From Streptomyces griseoviridis (lineage in GTDB: Bacteria > Actinomycetota > Actinomycetes > Streptomycetales > Streptomycetaceae), in the NCBI GenBank assembly GCA_014649155.1, contig BMSM01000006.1, forward strand, positions 248,001-312,000: a stretch of 64,000 nucleotides of DNA, given 5' to 3'. This document shows positions 9,211 to 17,082 of the stretch, piece after piece (the stretch's first letter is position 1; every line of letters begins with the position of its first letter). The translations under genes and the position numbers were made by a program. Under the pieces are notes generated by a model. The model saw only the letters and a list, made by a program, of their open reading frames with translations, did not search any database and was not told where the DNA came from.

Positions 9211-9863
9211 GGCTTCTCTCCCTTGACGAGCTTGGGGAGGTCCTTGGTGTAGTCGTCCACCGTGGCGTCCTCGCCGTAGAGCACGTATCCGGCGTCGGTC
9301 TTGGGCGAGAAGGCGATGACCTGGGTGCCGTGGGTGGAGACGACCTCGCCGTTCTTGTCCTTGGTGGGCGGCTCGATGGAGATGCCGAGAGAGCGGGCAC
9401 CGGCCTGGATGGTGTCGAAGTCGCCGGTCAGCCCGACGACCTGCGGGTCGATGCCCTTGAGCCACGTGCCGAGGGCCTTCGGGGTGTCCCGCTCGGGGTC
9501 GGTGGTGACGAACACGACGCGCAGGGCGTCCTGTTCGGCCCGGGGGAGCTGCTTCTTGGCCACGGCGATGTTGTTCATCGTCAGCGGGCAGACGTCGGGG
9601 CAGTTGGTGTAGCCGAAGTAGACCAGGGTCGGCCTGCCGGCCGTCTCCTCGCGGAGGTCGTACGTCTTGCCCGCGGTGTCGGTGAGCACCAGGTCCGGCT
9701 TCTCGAACGGCTGGTCGAGGACGGTGGCGGCCCGCTGCGAGGAGGAGTCCTCGGAGACCATGGTGACGGGTGAGCCGGCGGAGTCGTCACCGCCGCCGCA
9801 GGCGGACAGGGTGAGGGAGGCGGCGGCGAGCAGGGCGGCCGCGGCGAACGTCTTCTTGCGCAT
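9207..9863 (-). CDS. sco: Sco/SenC copper metallochaperone lipoprotein
   Basis: A 218-residue lipoprotein (LTLSACGGG lipobox near residue 21) with a thioredoxin-like fold. The copper site is the CPDVC motif (CxxxC, about residue 97) plus a distant histidine in THGTQVIAF. Sco proteins deliver copper to the CuA site of cytochrome oxidase; in Streptomyces they also affect development under copper limitation. The stop overlaps the start of the PCuAC gene, so the two are coupled. The gene starts at ATG 9861-9863 (MRKKTFAAAA); the upstream open frame has no signal-like sequence. Confidence 0.94.
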   Translation of the reverse strand: MRKKTFAAAALLAAASLTLSACGGGDDSAGSPVTMVSEDSSSQRAATVLDQPFEKPDLVLTDTAGKTYDLREETAGRPTLVYFGYTNCPDVCPLTMNNIAVAKKQLPRAEQDALRVVFVTTDPERDTPKALGTWLKGIDPQVVGLTGDFDTIQAGARSLGISIEPPTKDKNGEVVSTHGTQVIAFSPKTDAGYVLYGEDATVDDYTKDLPKLVKGEKP

Positions 9864-9972
9864 AGCGAAAAATGTCCCAGTTGTCGGTGCTCCGGCGCGC
9901 ACCGGGGGCCGTGGGTCACGGCTCCCCGGCGCGCACCGGACGTACGGTGCCCTCAGGGGGCGGTCACGCGCC

Positions 9973-10719
9973 TCAGGCGGTGCTGCCGCGCCGGCGGCCG
10001 GCGAGCACGCCGTAGGCCACGCCCGCCGCGCCGACCACGATGCCGACGATGCCCAGGACGCGGGCGGTGGTGTCGGTGGAACCGCCGGAGTCGTCACCGG
10101 CGGCCTCGGTGGTCCGCGCCGCGGCCTCGGTGTCGTCGGCCTCGCTGCCGGAGGAGGCGGCCGCGTCGTGGGTGCCGGAGCCGTCGGCGGCGGCCAGTTC
10201 GAGCACCGGCGCCGGGGTGTCGGGCTCCTCCTGCCCCTCCTGCGGCACCTCGATCCAGCGGACGACCTCCTTGTTGGAGTACGTCTGGACCGCCTTGAAC
10301 ACGAGCTGGTCGGTGTCCTCGGGCAGGGCCCCGAGGGAGACCGGGAACTTCTGGAAGTAGCCGGGCTCGATGCCGTCGCCCGTCGCGGTCCACGTCACCT
10401 TGGTGACGGCCTCGGTGAGCTTCTCGCCGTGCGACTCGATCGGCTTGTCCAGGGTGCTCCTGGTCGTCTTGATCTCCCAGCCCTGGACCGGCTGCGGCAT
10501 CACCGAGGCCAGCGGGTGGTCGGTGGGCAGGGTGACCTCCAGCTTGGTGGTGGAGGCGTTGTCCCGCTCGTTGGGGACCTTGAAGTCGACGACCGCGTAA
10601 CCGCCCTGGGCGGCCTCGCCCTCCGGCTGCACGGAGACGTGCGCGAAGGCGGGCGCGGACAGGACGAGGACGGTGGCGCCGGCGACGGTGCCGGCGGCGG
10701 CGATACGGGAAGCCTTCAT
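9973..10719 (-). CDS. YcnI-family copper-binding protein (DUF1775), membrane anchored
   Basis: A 248-residue exported protein. The signal peptide ends AFA, leaving mature HVSVQPEGEA, where the N-terminal histidine forms the one-His copper site known for YcnI. The beta domain spans about 28-170, then a low-complexity Ala/Glu/Ser linker and a C-terminal membrane helix (VLGIVGIVVGAAGVAYGVLAG) followed by RRR, so it is tethered outside the cell. The start is the ATG at 10717-10719. It lies 109 bases before sco on the same strand, so it may share the copper operon or have its own promoter. Confidence 0.92.
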   Translation of the reverse strand: MKASRIAAAGTVAGATVLVLSAPAFAHVSVQPEGEAAQGGYAVVDFKVPNERDNASTTKLEVTLPTDHPLASVMPQPVQGWEIKTTRSTLDKPIESHGEKLTEAVTKVTWTATGDGIEPGYFQKFPVSLGALPEDTDQLVFKAVQTYSNKEVVRWIEVPQEGQEEPDTPAPVLELAAADGSGTHDAAASSGSEADDTEAAARTTEAAGDDSGGSTDTTARVLGIVGIVVGAAGVAYGVLAGRRRGSTA

Positions 10720-10838
10720 GAAGGGCACTCCGCTTCTGGTGGTGTCCGGTGAGGGAAGGAAGGAACGAGCGCGCACGCGCGCGTGCCGCACGACGGCGTC
10801 CCCCCTCCACCGGCGGGCGGAGCGGCGGTCGCGTCGTG

Positions 10839-11681
10839 TCAGGCGGCGAGAACGAACGCGGCGCGCGGCGGTCCCCGCCGGATCACCGTGTGCTGGAGCG
10901 CGGTGGTACGGGGGCGCGGCACGGCGAGCAGGGCCGTACGCGGCAGGCGCGCGGCCTCGTCCGGCGCGCTCGGCAGCCCGGCGCACAGGGCGTGCACCAG
11001 GGAGAGCGCCGCTCGCAGGGAGCGCACCAGCGCGCCCTCACCGACGAGGTGCGCGGAGTGCGCCGACAGGTCGACGAGCCGGGCGAGGGCGAGGTCCCCG
11101 CGGCGCAGCAGCCAGCCCGCGGCCAGGGCGGCCAGGACGTGGCCCAGCAGCATCGGCAGGGACGGCAGCAGCGAGACGAGCGACCCGGGATCACCGGCCA
11201 GGGCGTCCGCCGAATGGTGCGCCGCGCCGTGTACGGCGGTCCCCGCGCCGGCCTCCGGCGTCAGGCGCGCGTCGCTGAGGATGCGCTGCGCCCGCGCCGG
11301 GTCGAGCGCCGCCGCGGTGGTCCCGCACACCAGCCGGGCCGCCTGCTGCACCAGCGAGGCGTCGGTCGCCGGGGCCGTGGCGGTGGCGGCCGGGGTGGTG
11401 GCACCGTGCTGCCCCAGCCCGAACAGCGCGTGCAGCGCCGTCTGCCCGACCGCGAGCAGCGCCGCGATCCCGGGCAGCGACCGCTCCCGCCCGGCGAGCG
11501 GCACGGCGACCAGGACCGCCCCGAGGAACCCGGCCCCCAGCGACCACAGCGGGACGCCGGCACAGGAGGCGAGGCTGTGCCCCGCGCCGGCCAGCACGAC
11601 GCAGACCGCGGCGAACACCGCGGCCCGCAGTATCCGGAGGTCGTTCCCGGAGCGTGCCGAAGGCGGGTGGGGGGCAGTCAT
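10839..11681 (-). CDS. Membrane protein of unknown function next to the copper genes
   Basis: A 280-residue protein with about five hydrophobic segments (near 22-40, 45-62, 70-88, 185-205 and one weaker), an Ala/Thr-rich extracellular loop around 95-120 and a C-terminal tail with no motif I know. It contains several His and Cys residues (for example GAGHSLASCAG and LGQHG) that could bind metal, but this is speculation. It lies 119 bases upstream of the YcnI gene in the same direction and could begin the same transcript. Confidence 0.75.
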   Translation of the reverse strand: MTAPHPPSARSGNDLRILRAAVFAAVCVVLAGAGHSLASCAGVPLWSLGAGFLGAVLVAVPLAGRERSLPGIAALLAVGQTALHALFGLGQHGATTPAATATAPATDASLVQQAARLVCGTTAAALDPARAQRILSDARLTPEAGAGTAVHGAAHHSADALAGDPGSLVSLLPSLPMLLGHVLAALAAGWLLRRGDLALARLVDLSAHSAHLVGEGALVRSLRAALSLVHALCAGLPSAPDEAARLPRTALLAVPRPRTTALQHTVIRRGPPRAAFVLAA

Positions 11682-11920
11682 GGCGGGCTCATCATCCCAC
11701 TGGACCCACCCGCGCGGTACGGCAGGTCCACAAGATGCCGTACGACCGGAAGGTCACGGTCCGGCAGGTGGTGTCCGGCCGGTGGACCCCGCTCTTACAC
11801 CGGCGCCCGCCGGGGCGCATCCGCCGTATGGGCGGTCTGATGTCAACCCCGCGCTTACGGCCCGGCACGCCGGGCAATACGTAACGGTATGTCGAGCCGC
11901 GGCCAGGAGGCTGGTGGAGC

Positions 11921-12385
11921 ATGAGCATCTGGTGGTCACTCCATCTGCGGCGCGAGGCCGCGAGCGTGCCGCTGGCCCGCCGCCTGCTGCTCGGCACGAT
12001 GGAGACGGCGGGCGTGGACCCGGACATCTCCTACGACCTCTCCGTCGCCCTCACCGAGGCGTGCGCCAACGCCGTCGAGCACGGCGGGGACGACACGCGG
12101 GACGACCCCTCGGCGGCCTACCGCGTCACCGCCTACCTGGACGGTGAGCGGTGCCGCATTGAAGTCTCCGACACCGGGCCCGGCTTCTCCGGCGGCGCGG
12201 CGGCCGTGTCCGCCGCCACCGCCCGTACGGCGCCCGCCGACGCCGAGCACGGCCGGGGGCTCTGCCTCATCCGGGAGCTGGCCGACCACGTCCACATCGG
12301 CAGCGCCTCGGCCCGCGGCGGCGCCGTGGTCAGCTTCGACAAGATCATCAAGTGGCGCAACGACACCCCGCTCGCGGCGGTGTGA
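11921..12385 (+). CDS. HATPase-type anti-sigma regulatory protein
   Basis: A 154-residue single-domain GHKL ATPase of the RsbW/SpoIIAB type. The N box is LTEACANAVEH, G1 is VSDTGPGF and the second glycine motif is GRGLCLI. Such Streptomyces proteins act as serine kinases or anti-sigma factors for SigB-like sigma factors, but no cognate partner is adjacent. An AGGAGG site precedes the ATG by about 12 bases. The 239-base region upstream is open and holds its promoter; direct repeats CCCCGCTCTTAC / CCCCGCGCTTAC lie in it. Confidence 0.88.
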   Translation: MSIWWSLHLRREAASVPLARRLLLGTMETAGVDPDISYDLSVALTEACANAVEHGGDDTRDDPSAAYRVTAYLDGERCRIEVSDTGPGFSGGAAAVSAATARTAPADAEHGRGLCLIRELADHVHIGSASARGGAVVSFDKIIKWRNDTPLAAV

Positions 12386-12401
12386 GCCCCGGGCACGCGA
12401 A

Positions 12402-12430
12402 CGGCCGGGCGCGCCCCGCGCACCCGGCCG
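12402..12430. terminator. Hairpin between convergent genes
   Basis: CGGCCGGG (12402-12409) pairs with CCCGGCCG (12423-12430), with further CGCG pairing inside. It lies 17 bases past the HATPase gene and 27 bases past the convergent aminopeptidase gene, so it can serve both. Confidence 0.5.
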
Positions 12431-12456
12431 CCGCCGGTCCGTGACCGTCGTGGGGG

Positions 12457-13914
12457 TCAGCCCCTGAGACCGGCCATCCACGCCTCCACCTCGTCGGACC
12501 GGCGGGGCAGCCCGGCCGACAGGTTCCGGTTGCCGTCCGCGGTGACCAGGATGTCGTCCTCGATCCGGACGCCGATGCCCCGGTACTCCTCCGGCACGGT
12601 CAGGTCGTCGGCCTGGAAGTACAGCCCCGGCTCGACCGTGAGGACCATGCCCGGCTCCAGCGTGCCGTCGACGTACGTCTCGGTGCGCGCGGCGGCGCAG
12701 TCGTGGACGTCCAGGCCGAGCATGTGCCCGGTGCCGTGCAGCGTCCAGCGGCGCTGGAGGCCCAGCTCCAGGACCCGCTCGACGGGCCCCTCGACGAGCC
12801 CCCACTCCACCAGCTTCTCGGTGAGCACGCGCTGTGCCGCGTCGTGGAAGTCGCGGTACTTGGCGCCGGGCTTCACCGCCGCGATCCCGGCCTCCTGGGC
12901 CTCGTAGACGGCGTCGTACACCTTCCTCTGGATGTCGCTGTACGTCCCGCTGACCGGCAGCGTGCGGGTGACGTCCGCCGTGTAGTACGTGTGCGTCTCC
13001 ACGCCCGCGTCGAGCAGCAGCAGGTCACCGGAGCGCACCGGGCCGTCGTTGCGCACCCAGTGCAGGGTGCAGGCGTGCGGACCGGCGGCGGCGATGGTGC
13101 CGTAGCCGACGTCGTTGCCCTCCACGCGCGCGCGGAGGAAGAACGTGCCCTCGATGTAGCGCTCGCTGGTCGCCTCGGCCTTGTCGAGGACCTTCACGAC
13201 GTCCTCGAAGCCGCGCACGGTGGAGTCGACGGCCTTCTGCAGCTCGCCGATCTCGAAGTCGTCCTTGACGAGGCGGGCCTCGGAGAGGAAGACGCGCAGC
13301 TCCTCGTCGCGCTCGGCGGTGACCTTGTCGGTCAGGGCCGCCTCGATCCCGGCGTCGTGGCCGCGCACGACGCGCACCGGGCCGGTGGCCTCGCGCAGCG
13401 TGCCGGCCAGTTCCCGCACGTCGGAGGCGGGAACGCCGTACAGCTTCGCCGCCTCGGTGAGCGAGTGGCGGCGGCCGACCCACAGCTCGCCCTGGCCGTC
13501 CAGCCAGAACTCGCCGTTCTCCCGGTCCGAGCGCGGCAGCAGGTAGATCGTCGCCCGGTGCCCGTCCGCGGTGGGCTCCAGGACGAGGACGCCGTCCTCC
13601 GTCTGGTTGCCGGTCAGGTACGCGTACTCGACGGAGGCGCGGAAGGCGTACTCCGTGTCGTTGGAGCGGGTCTTCAGGTTGCCGGCCGGGATGACCAGGC
13701 GCTCGCCGGGGAAGCGGGCGGAGAGCGCGGCGCGGCGGGCGGCGGTCTCGGCCGCCTGGGGGATCGGCTCCAGGTCGCGCAGCTCGGTGTCGGCCCAGCC
13801 CGACTTCATGTTCTCGGCGAGCTCGTCGGAGACGCCCGGGTACAGGCCGTTCTTCCGCTGCTTGATCGGTTCTTCCTCAGCGGTCTCCGGGGTTTCCGGC
13901 AGCTCCTCCGACAC
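12457..13914 (-). CDS. pepP: Xaa-Pro aminopeptidase (aminopeptidase P)
   Basis: A 485-residue M24B metallopeptidase that removes an N-terminal residue preceding proline. An N-terminal AMP_N domain (about 60-200) precedes the pita-bread domain with metal ligands in LLDAGVE (first Asp), ADVTRTLPVSG, the HGTGHMLGLDVHD segment and the two glutamates near EPGMVLTVEPGLYF and RIEDDIL. I prefer the GTG at 13912-13914 because a perfect AAGGAGG (13921-13927) lies 6 bases before it, while the ATG at 13918-13920 would have no spacing at all; the alternative adds two residues. Likely cytoplasmic. Confidence 0.95.
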   Translation of the reverse strand: MSEELPETPETAEEEPIKQRKNGLYPGVSDELAENMKSGWADTELRDLEPIPQAAETAARRAALSARFPGERLVIPAGNLKTRSNDTEYAFRASVEYAYLTGNQTEDGVLVLEPTADGHRATIYLLPRSDRENGEFWLDGQGELWVGRRHSLTEAAKLYGVPASDVRELAGTLREATGPVRVVRGHDAGIEAALTDKVTAERDEELRVFLSEARLVKDDFEIGELQKAVDSTVRGFEDVVKVLDKAEATSERYIEGTFFLRARVEGNDVGYGTIAAAGPHACTLHWVRNDGPVRSGDLLLLDAGVETHTYYTADVTRTLPVSGTYSDIQRKVYDAVYEAQEAGIAAVKPGAKYRDFHDAAQRVLTEKLVEWGLVEGPVERVLELGLQRRWTLHGTGHMLGLDVHDCAAARTETYVDGTLEPGMVLTVEPGLYFQADDLTVPEEYRGIGVRIEDDILVTADGNRNLSAGLPRRSDEVEAWMAGLRG

Positions 13915-14028
13915 GGTCATCCTCCTTGTTACGGCACTGGACCACCCCCCATCGTACGGTCGTGCGGAAGGGGGCCCAGGGCCGAAGGGCCTGTTACACC
14001 GGCCGCCTACCGGTCGCCGCCCCGGCCG

Positions 14029-15444
14029 TTACTCGAAGCGCACCGCCAGCAGGACGACGTCCTCCTCGGAGTCCGCCCCTCCCGCCCCGCCCGGCCCCTC
14101 CGCCTCGTCCGGCAGCACCGCGCGCAGCACGTGGTCGGCGACGGCCTCCGGGTCCTGCCGCTTGGCCCGGGGAACACCGGCCGCCGCCGCGTGCAGCCGG
14201 GCGAAGGCGCGGTCGACCGGATCGCCGGTACGCCGCAGCAGCCCGTCGGTGTACAGCAGAACCGTCTCTCCTGGCGCGGCCAGCACCTCCGCGCTCGGCG
14301 CCTCCCAGCAGGCCAGCATGTTCAGCGGCGCGGAGACGGAGGTCTCCACGAACTCCGTACGCCGCTCCCCGGTCAGCAGCGGCGGGCAGTGCCCGGCGCC
14401 CGCCAGCGTGATGCGGCGCAGCGCGGGCTCGCAGTAGCCGAACAGGGCGGTGGCCGAGCGGGCGGGCTCGGTGAGCCGCAGCAGCAGCTCCAGGTCGGAC
14501 AGGACGGCGACCGGGTCCTCGCCCTCCATCACGGCGTACGCCCGCAGGGAGGCGCGCAGCCGGCCCGCCGTGGCGAGCGCCCCGGGCCCGCCGCCGGTGA
14601 CGGAGCCGACGGCGAGGCCGAGCGCGGAGTCCGGCAGCGGCAGCGCGTCGTAGAAGTCGCCGCCGCCGCGCGGCCCGGTGCGGTGCCGGACGGCGAGCCG
14701 GACGCCGGGGGTGCGCGGCAGCCGGGCGGGGAGCAGTTCCTCGGCGACGGCGGCCATGCACGCGCGCGTGCGCTCCAGTTCGCGGAGCCGGTCCAGGTGC
14801 TCGGCGGCGCGGCGGACGTACAGCCCGGCGAGGTGCCGCTGCCGCTCGCGCGGCTCGGCGGGTTCGTCGTAGAGCCACACGGCGGCGCCGAGCCGGCCGG
14901 TGGTCTCACCGCGCAGCGGGAGTGCGTAGCTGGCGGCGTAGCCGAGCCGGGCGGCCACCTCGCGGTGCCGGGGGTCCAGTCCCTCCCCGGCGAGCAGGTC
15001 GGGCTCGGCGATCCCGCCCTCGCCGGCCGGTAGCCCCTCCAGGATGCGTCCGTACGCCAGTGCGGCGCGCGGCACGGTCTCCAGATGGCCGAGGTCGGCG
15101 CGGTTCAGGCCGAGGCCGACGGAGGTGTCCGGGCCGAGTCCGTCGGCCGGTTCCAGGACGGCGAGGCCGCGGCGCGCGCCCAGCAGGGCGGCGCCGGCGC
15201 GCAGCACTTCGCGCAGGGCGTCGCCGAGGGTGCCCGTACGGGCCAGGCGCCCGGTGAGTTCGTGCAGGGTGGTGAGGTCCGACACCCAGCCGGCGAGACG
15301 GCCTTGGAGGAGGGCGCCCGGGGCGCCGGGGGAAGCCGCGGGTACGGACGGGGTGCCGTCCGGCGTGACGGACGCGACAGTGTGTGCGGGTGAGGGAACC
15401 GTTGAATCGATTCCGGCCACTTTCGCGGCGTGCGGGGCGTTCAT
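14029..15444 (-). CDS. GAF plus SpoIIE-type PP2C phosphatase, possibly impaired
   Basis: A 471-residue protein with a GAF-like sensor region (about 50-225) and a C-terminal SpoIIE phosphatase domain (about 235-471). GGDFYD and LLYTDGLL are intact. However, the metal-binding segment that normally reads GDVxGHG is here VGSVTGGGPGA, with Ser in place of the Asp. Members of this family dephosphorylate STAS anti-sigma antagonists, turning SigB-like sigma factors on. The missing acid suggests weak activity or a binding-only role; this is inference. No membrane segment. The 686-base gap upstream holds its promoter. Confidence 0.88.
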   Translation of the reverse strand: MNAPHAAKVAGIDSTVPSPAHTVASVTPDGTPSVPAASPGAPGALLQGRLAGWVSDLTTLHELTGRLARTGTLGDALREVLRAGAALLGARRGLAVLEPADGLGPDTSVGLGLNRADLGHLETVPRAALAYGRILEGLPAGEGGIAEPDLLAGEGLDPRHREVAARLGYAASYALPLRGETTGRLGAAVWLYDEPAEPRERQRHLAGLYVRRAAEHLDRLRELERTRACMAAVAEELLPARLPRTPGVRLAVRHRTGPRGGGDFYDALPLPDSALGLAVGSVTGGGPGALATAGRLRASLRAYAVMEGEDPVAVLSDLELLLRLTEPARSATALFGYCEPALRRITLAGAGHCPPLLTGERRTEFVETSVSAPLNMLACWEAPSAEVLAAPGETVLLYTDGLLRRTGDPVDRAFARLHAAAAGVPRAKRQDPEAVADHVLRAVLPDEAEGPGGAGGADSEEDVVLLAVRFE

Positions 15445-15711
15445 GGCAGTCGGCTTTCCGACCGGCTCCTACTGCACAAAAGCATCGCAAACCCCCATGT
15501 CATGCTGCGTCGCCGGCAGTGTCTCCACATGTACACGCACTCGTAAGGAGATGTCCAGCATTGTCCTGCTGGGATTACTGGTGTCTGTGAGGCGGAAGTG
15601 ACGCCCTTCTCTTCTTTGTGCGAAAAAACAAAGTTGGCCGAAAACTGCCCCGGAGGACGGCTTGTTGCGGTCGACTGGTGGTGCTTCACGGAGCGTCACA
15701 GCGGTCGTGAT

Positions 15712-15723
15712 GGGTACGTACCC
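15712..15723. promoter_or_regulatory. 12-bp palindrome GGGTACGTACCC
   Basis: A perfect palindrome in the 686-base gene-free interval 15445-16130 between the divergent phosphatase and prim-pol genes. It sits about 270 bases upstream of the phosphatase start and could be an operator; no regulator is identified. Small open frames in the interval lack family features. Confidence 0.35.
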
Positions 15724-16007
15724 GGTGAAAGCCAGGGGTGATGGGCGGGTGGCCGGCGGCCATCCGGAACCTGGCGGGGGCCCCGGGCGTCCTATCCACC
15801 GACGACCGTGCCCCATCCTCCCGTGGCGGAGGCGGAGAGAAATACGCGGGACGGCAAAACGCCACACTCCGCCACCCCGCGCCACGCCCATGCTTTTGAG
15901 CGGCGCAGTATGGACGGACCGGCCGCGCGGCCGATGCTCGACCCATAGGGGTTCCCCTTGTCCGTCGACAAGGTGTGACGCGCCGGCAGATGGGCGCAAG
16001 AACGCGC

Positions 16008-16049
16008 AGTACGTGCAAGTACGCGCAAGCGAGCAGTACGCGCAAGCGA
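16008..16049. repeat. Iteron-like direct repeats upstream of the prim-pol gene
   Basis: AGTACGCGCAAGCGA occurs exactly at 16018-16032 and 16035-16049 (17-bp spacing), overlapped on the left by a diverged copy AGTACGTGCAAGTAC at 16008-16022. Flanking GCGCAAG/GCGCAG cores at 15994-16000, 16004-16009 and 16053-16058 extend the array. It lies 80-140 bases before the prim-pol gene start. Confidence 0.6.
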
Positions 16050-16130
16050 TTCGCGCAGTGAAGAGATCGACACATGGTGTGATGTGGACCTCGGTGTTGC
16101 CAGGCGTGCAACGGAAAGGAACGAGCGCTC

Positions 16131-16799
16131 ATGCGCGAGATCCTCGGAAGGCGACGCAGGCTCCTGTCCCGGCGTGGCGACGGAGGAGGGCCTGACCTGA
16201 TCGGCGCGGCCCTGACCTACGCGACGCGATGGCAGTGGCCCGTGCTCCCGGGCGTGGCGGCGGACCCACAGGGGCGCTCCGGCTGCTCCTGCCCCGACCC
16301 GGAGTGCACGGTGCCCGGCGCGCACCCCTTCGACCCCGGCCTCCTCGCGGCCACCACCGACGCGCGCATGGTGCGCTGGTGGTGGACCGACCGGCCGGCC
16401 GCCCCGATCGTCCTGGCCACCGGGGGCGCCGCTCCCTGCGCCGTCTCCCTGCCCGCGCTGCCGGCCGCGCGCGCGCTGGCCGCGCTGGACCGGGCGGGCA
16501 TGCGGCTCGGCCCGGTGGTCGCCTCGTCGACCCGCTGGTCGATCCTGGTCAAGCCGTACTCCATGGAGCAGCTCGGCGAACTGCTCTACGCCAAGGACTT
16601 CGTCCCCGGCTCCCTGCGTTTCCACGGTGAGGGCGGCTATCTCGCGCTGCCGCCGTCCGAGTGCGGCGCGGGCGCCGTCCGCTGGGAACGCGCGCCGCTG
16701 CCCGGCTCGGCCACCCCCTGGGTGCCCGATGTGGAGGCCGTGGTGGACGCGGCGGTCGACGCCCTCACGCGCAGGGGTGTGAACGCGCCCGAGCTGTAG
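16131..16799 (+). CDS. Prim-pol-like protein with degenerate active site
   Basis: A 222-residue protein resembling the N-terminal domain of bifunctional DNA primase/polymerases found in Streptomyces: the N-terminal 'ALTYATRWQWPVLPG', the Cys/His-rich 'CSCPDPECTVPGAHPF' and the WWTDRPAAPIVLATG segments fit. The acidic DxD motif expected after this point is replaced by AVSLPALPAARAL, and no SxH motif follows, so polymerase chemistry is unlikely. It may bind nucleic acid or nucleotide only. A GGAAAGGA ribosome site precedes the ATG. Compare with the intact-looking relative at 21838-22737. Confidence 0.8.
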   Translation: MREILGRRRRLLSRRGDGGGPDLIGAALTYATRWQWPVLPGVAADPQGRSGCSCPDPECTVPGAHPFDPGLLAATTDARMVRWWWTDRPAAPIVLATGGAAPCAVSLPALPAARALAALDRAGMRLGPVVASSTRWSILVKPYSMEQLGELLYAKDFVPGSLRFHGEGGYLALPPSECGAGAVRWERAPLPGSATPWVPDVEAVVDAAVDALTRRGVNAPEL

Positions 16800-16914
16800 G
16801 GCCGCCGGGAAGGGTGCCGCCGCGCGCGGCGGCACCTCCGGGAGACAACTCACCTGCGGAAACGGGCGGTTGAGGCGTGCTCGCGCTCGGTGACCGGAGC
16901 CGCTCGCAGAAAGA

Positions 16915-16952
16915 CCCGGTTGCTGGCGACGGGGGATGCACCAGCAACCGGG
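16915..16952. terminator. 12-bp stem hairpin between convergent genes
   Basis: CCCGGTTGCTGG (16915-16926) pairs perfectly with CCAGCAACCGGG (16941-16952) around a 14-base loop. It lies 115 bases after the prim-pol stop and 130 bases after the convergent SEC-C gene's stop, the expected place for a shared terminator. Confidence 0.6.
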
Positions 16953-17082
16953 CTACTGGAACGGTAACAAGAGATCGGCGGTTAGCAAATTCGGTCTCCG
17001 GATTTCCGGTCACCGACTGGCTTGATCCGGCCGGGTGTTGTGACCGGAGTCACTCGCCCCGGCCGGGACGGCGGGCCGCCGG

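Noticed and set aside
15469..15999. Minus-strand frame of 176 residues in the long intergenic region
   Set aside because: No ribosome site, atypical composition and no domain; it crosses the repeats and palindrome and is best explained as chance.
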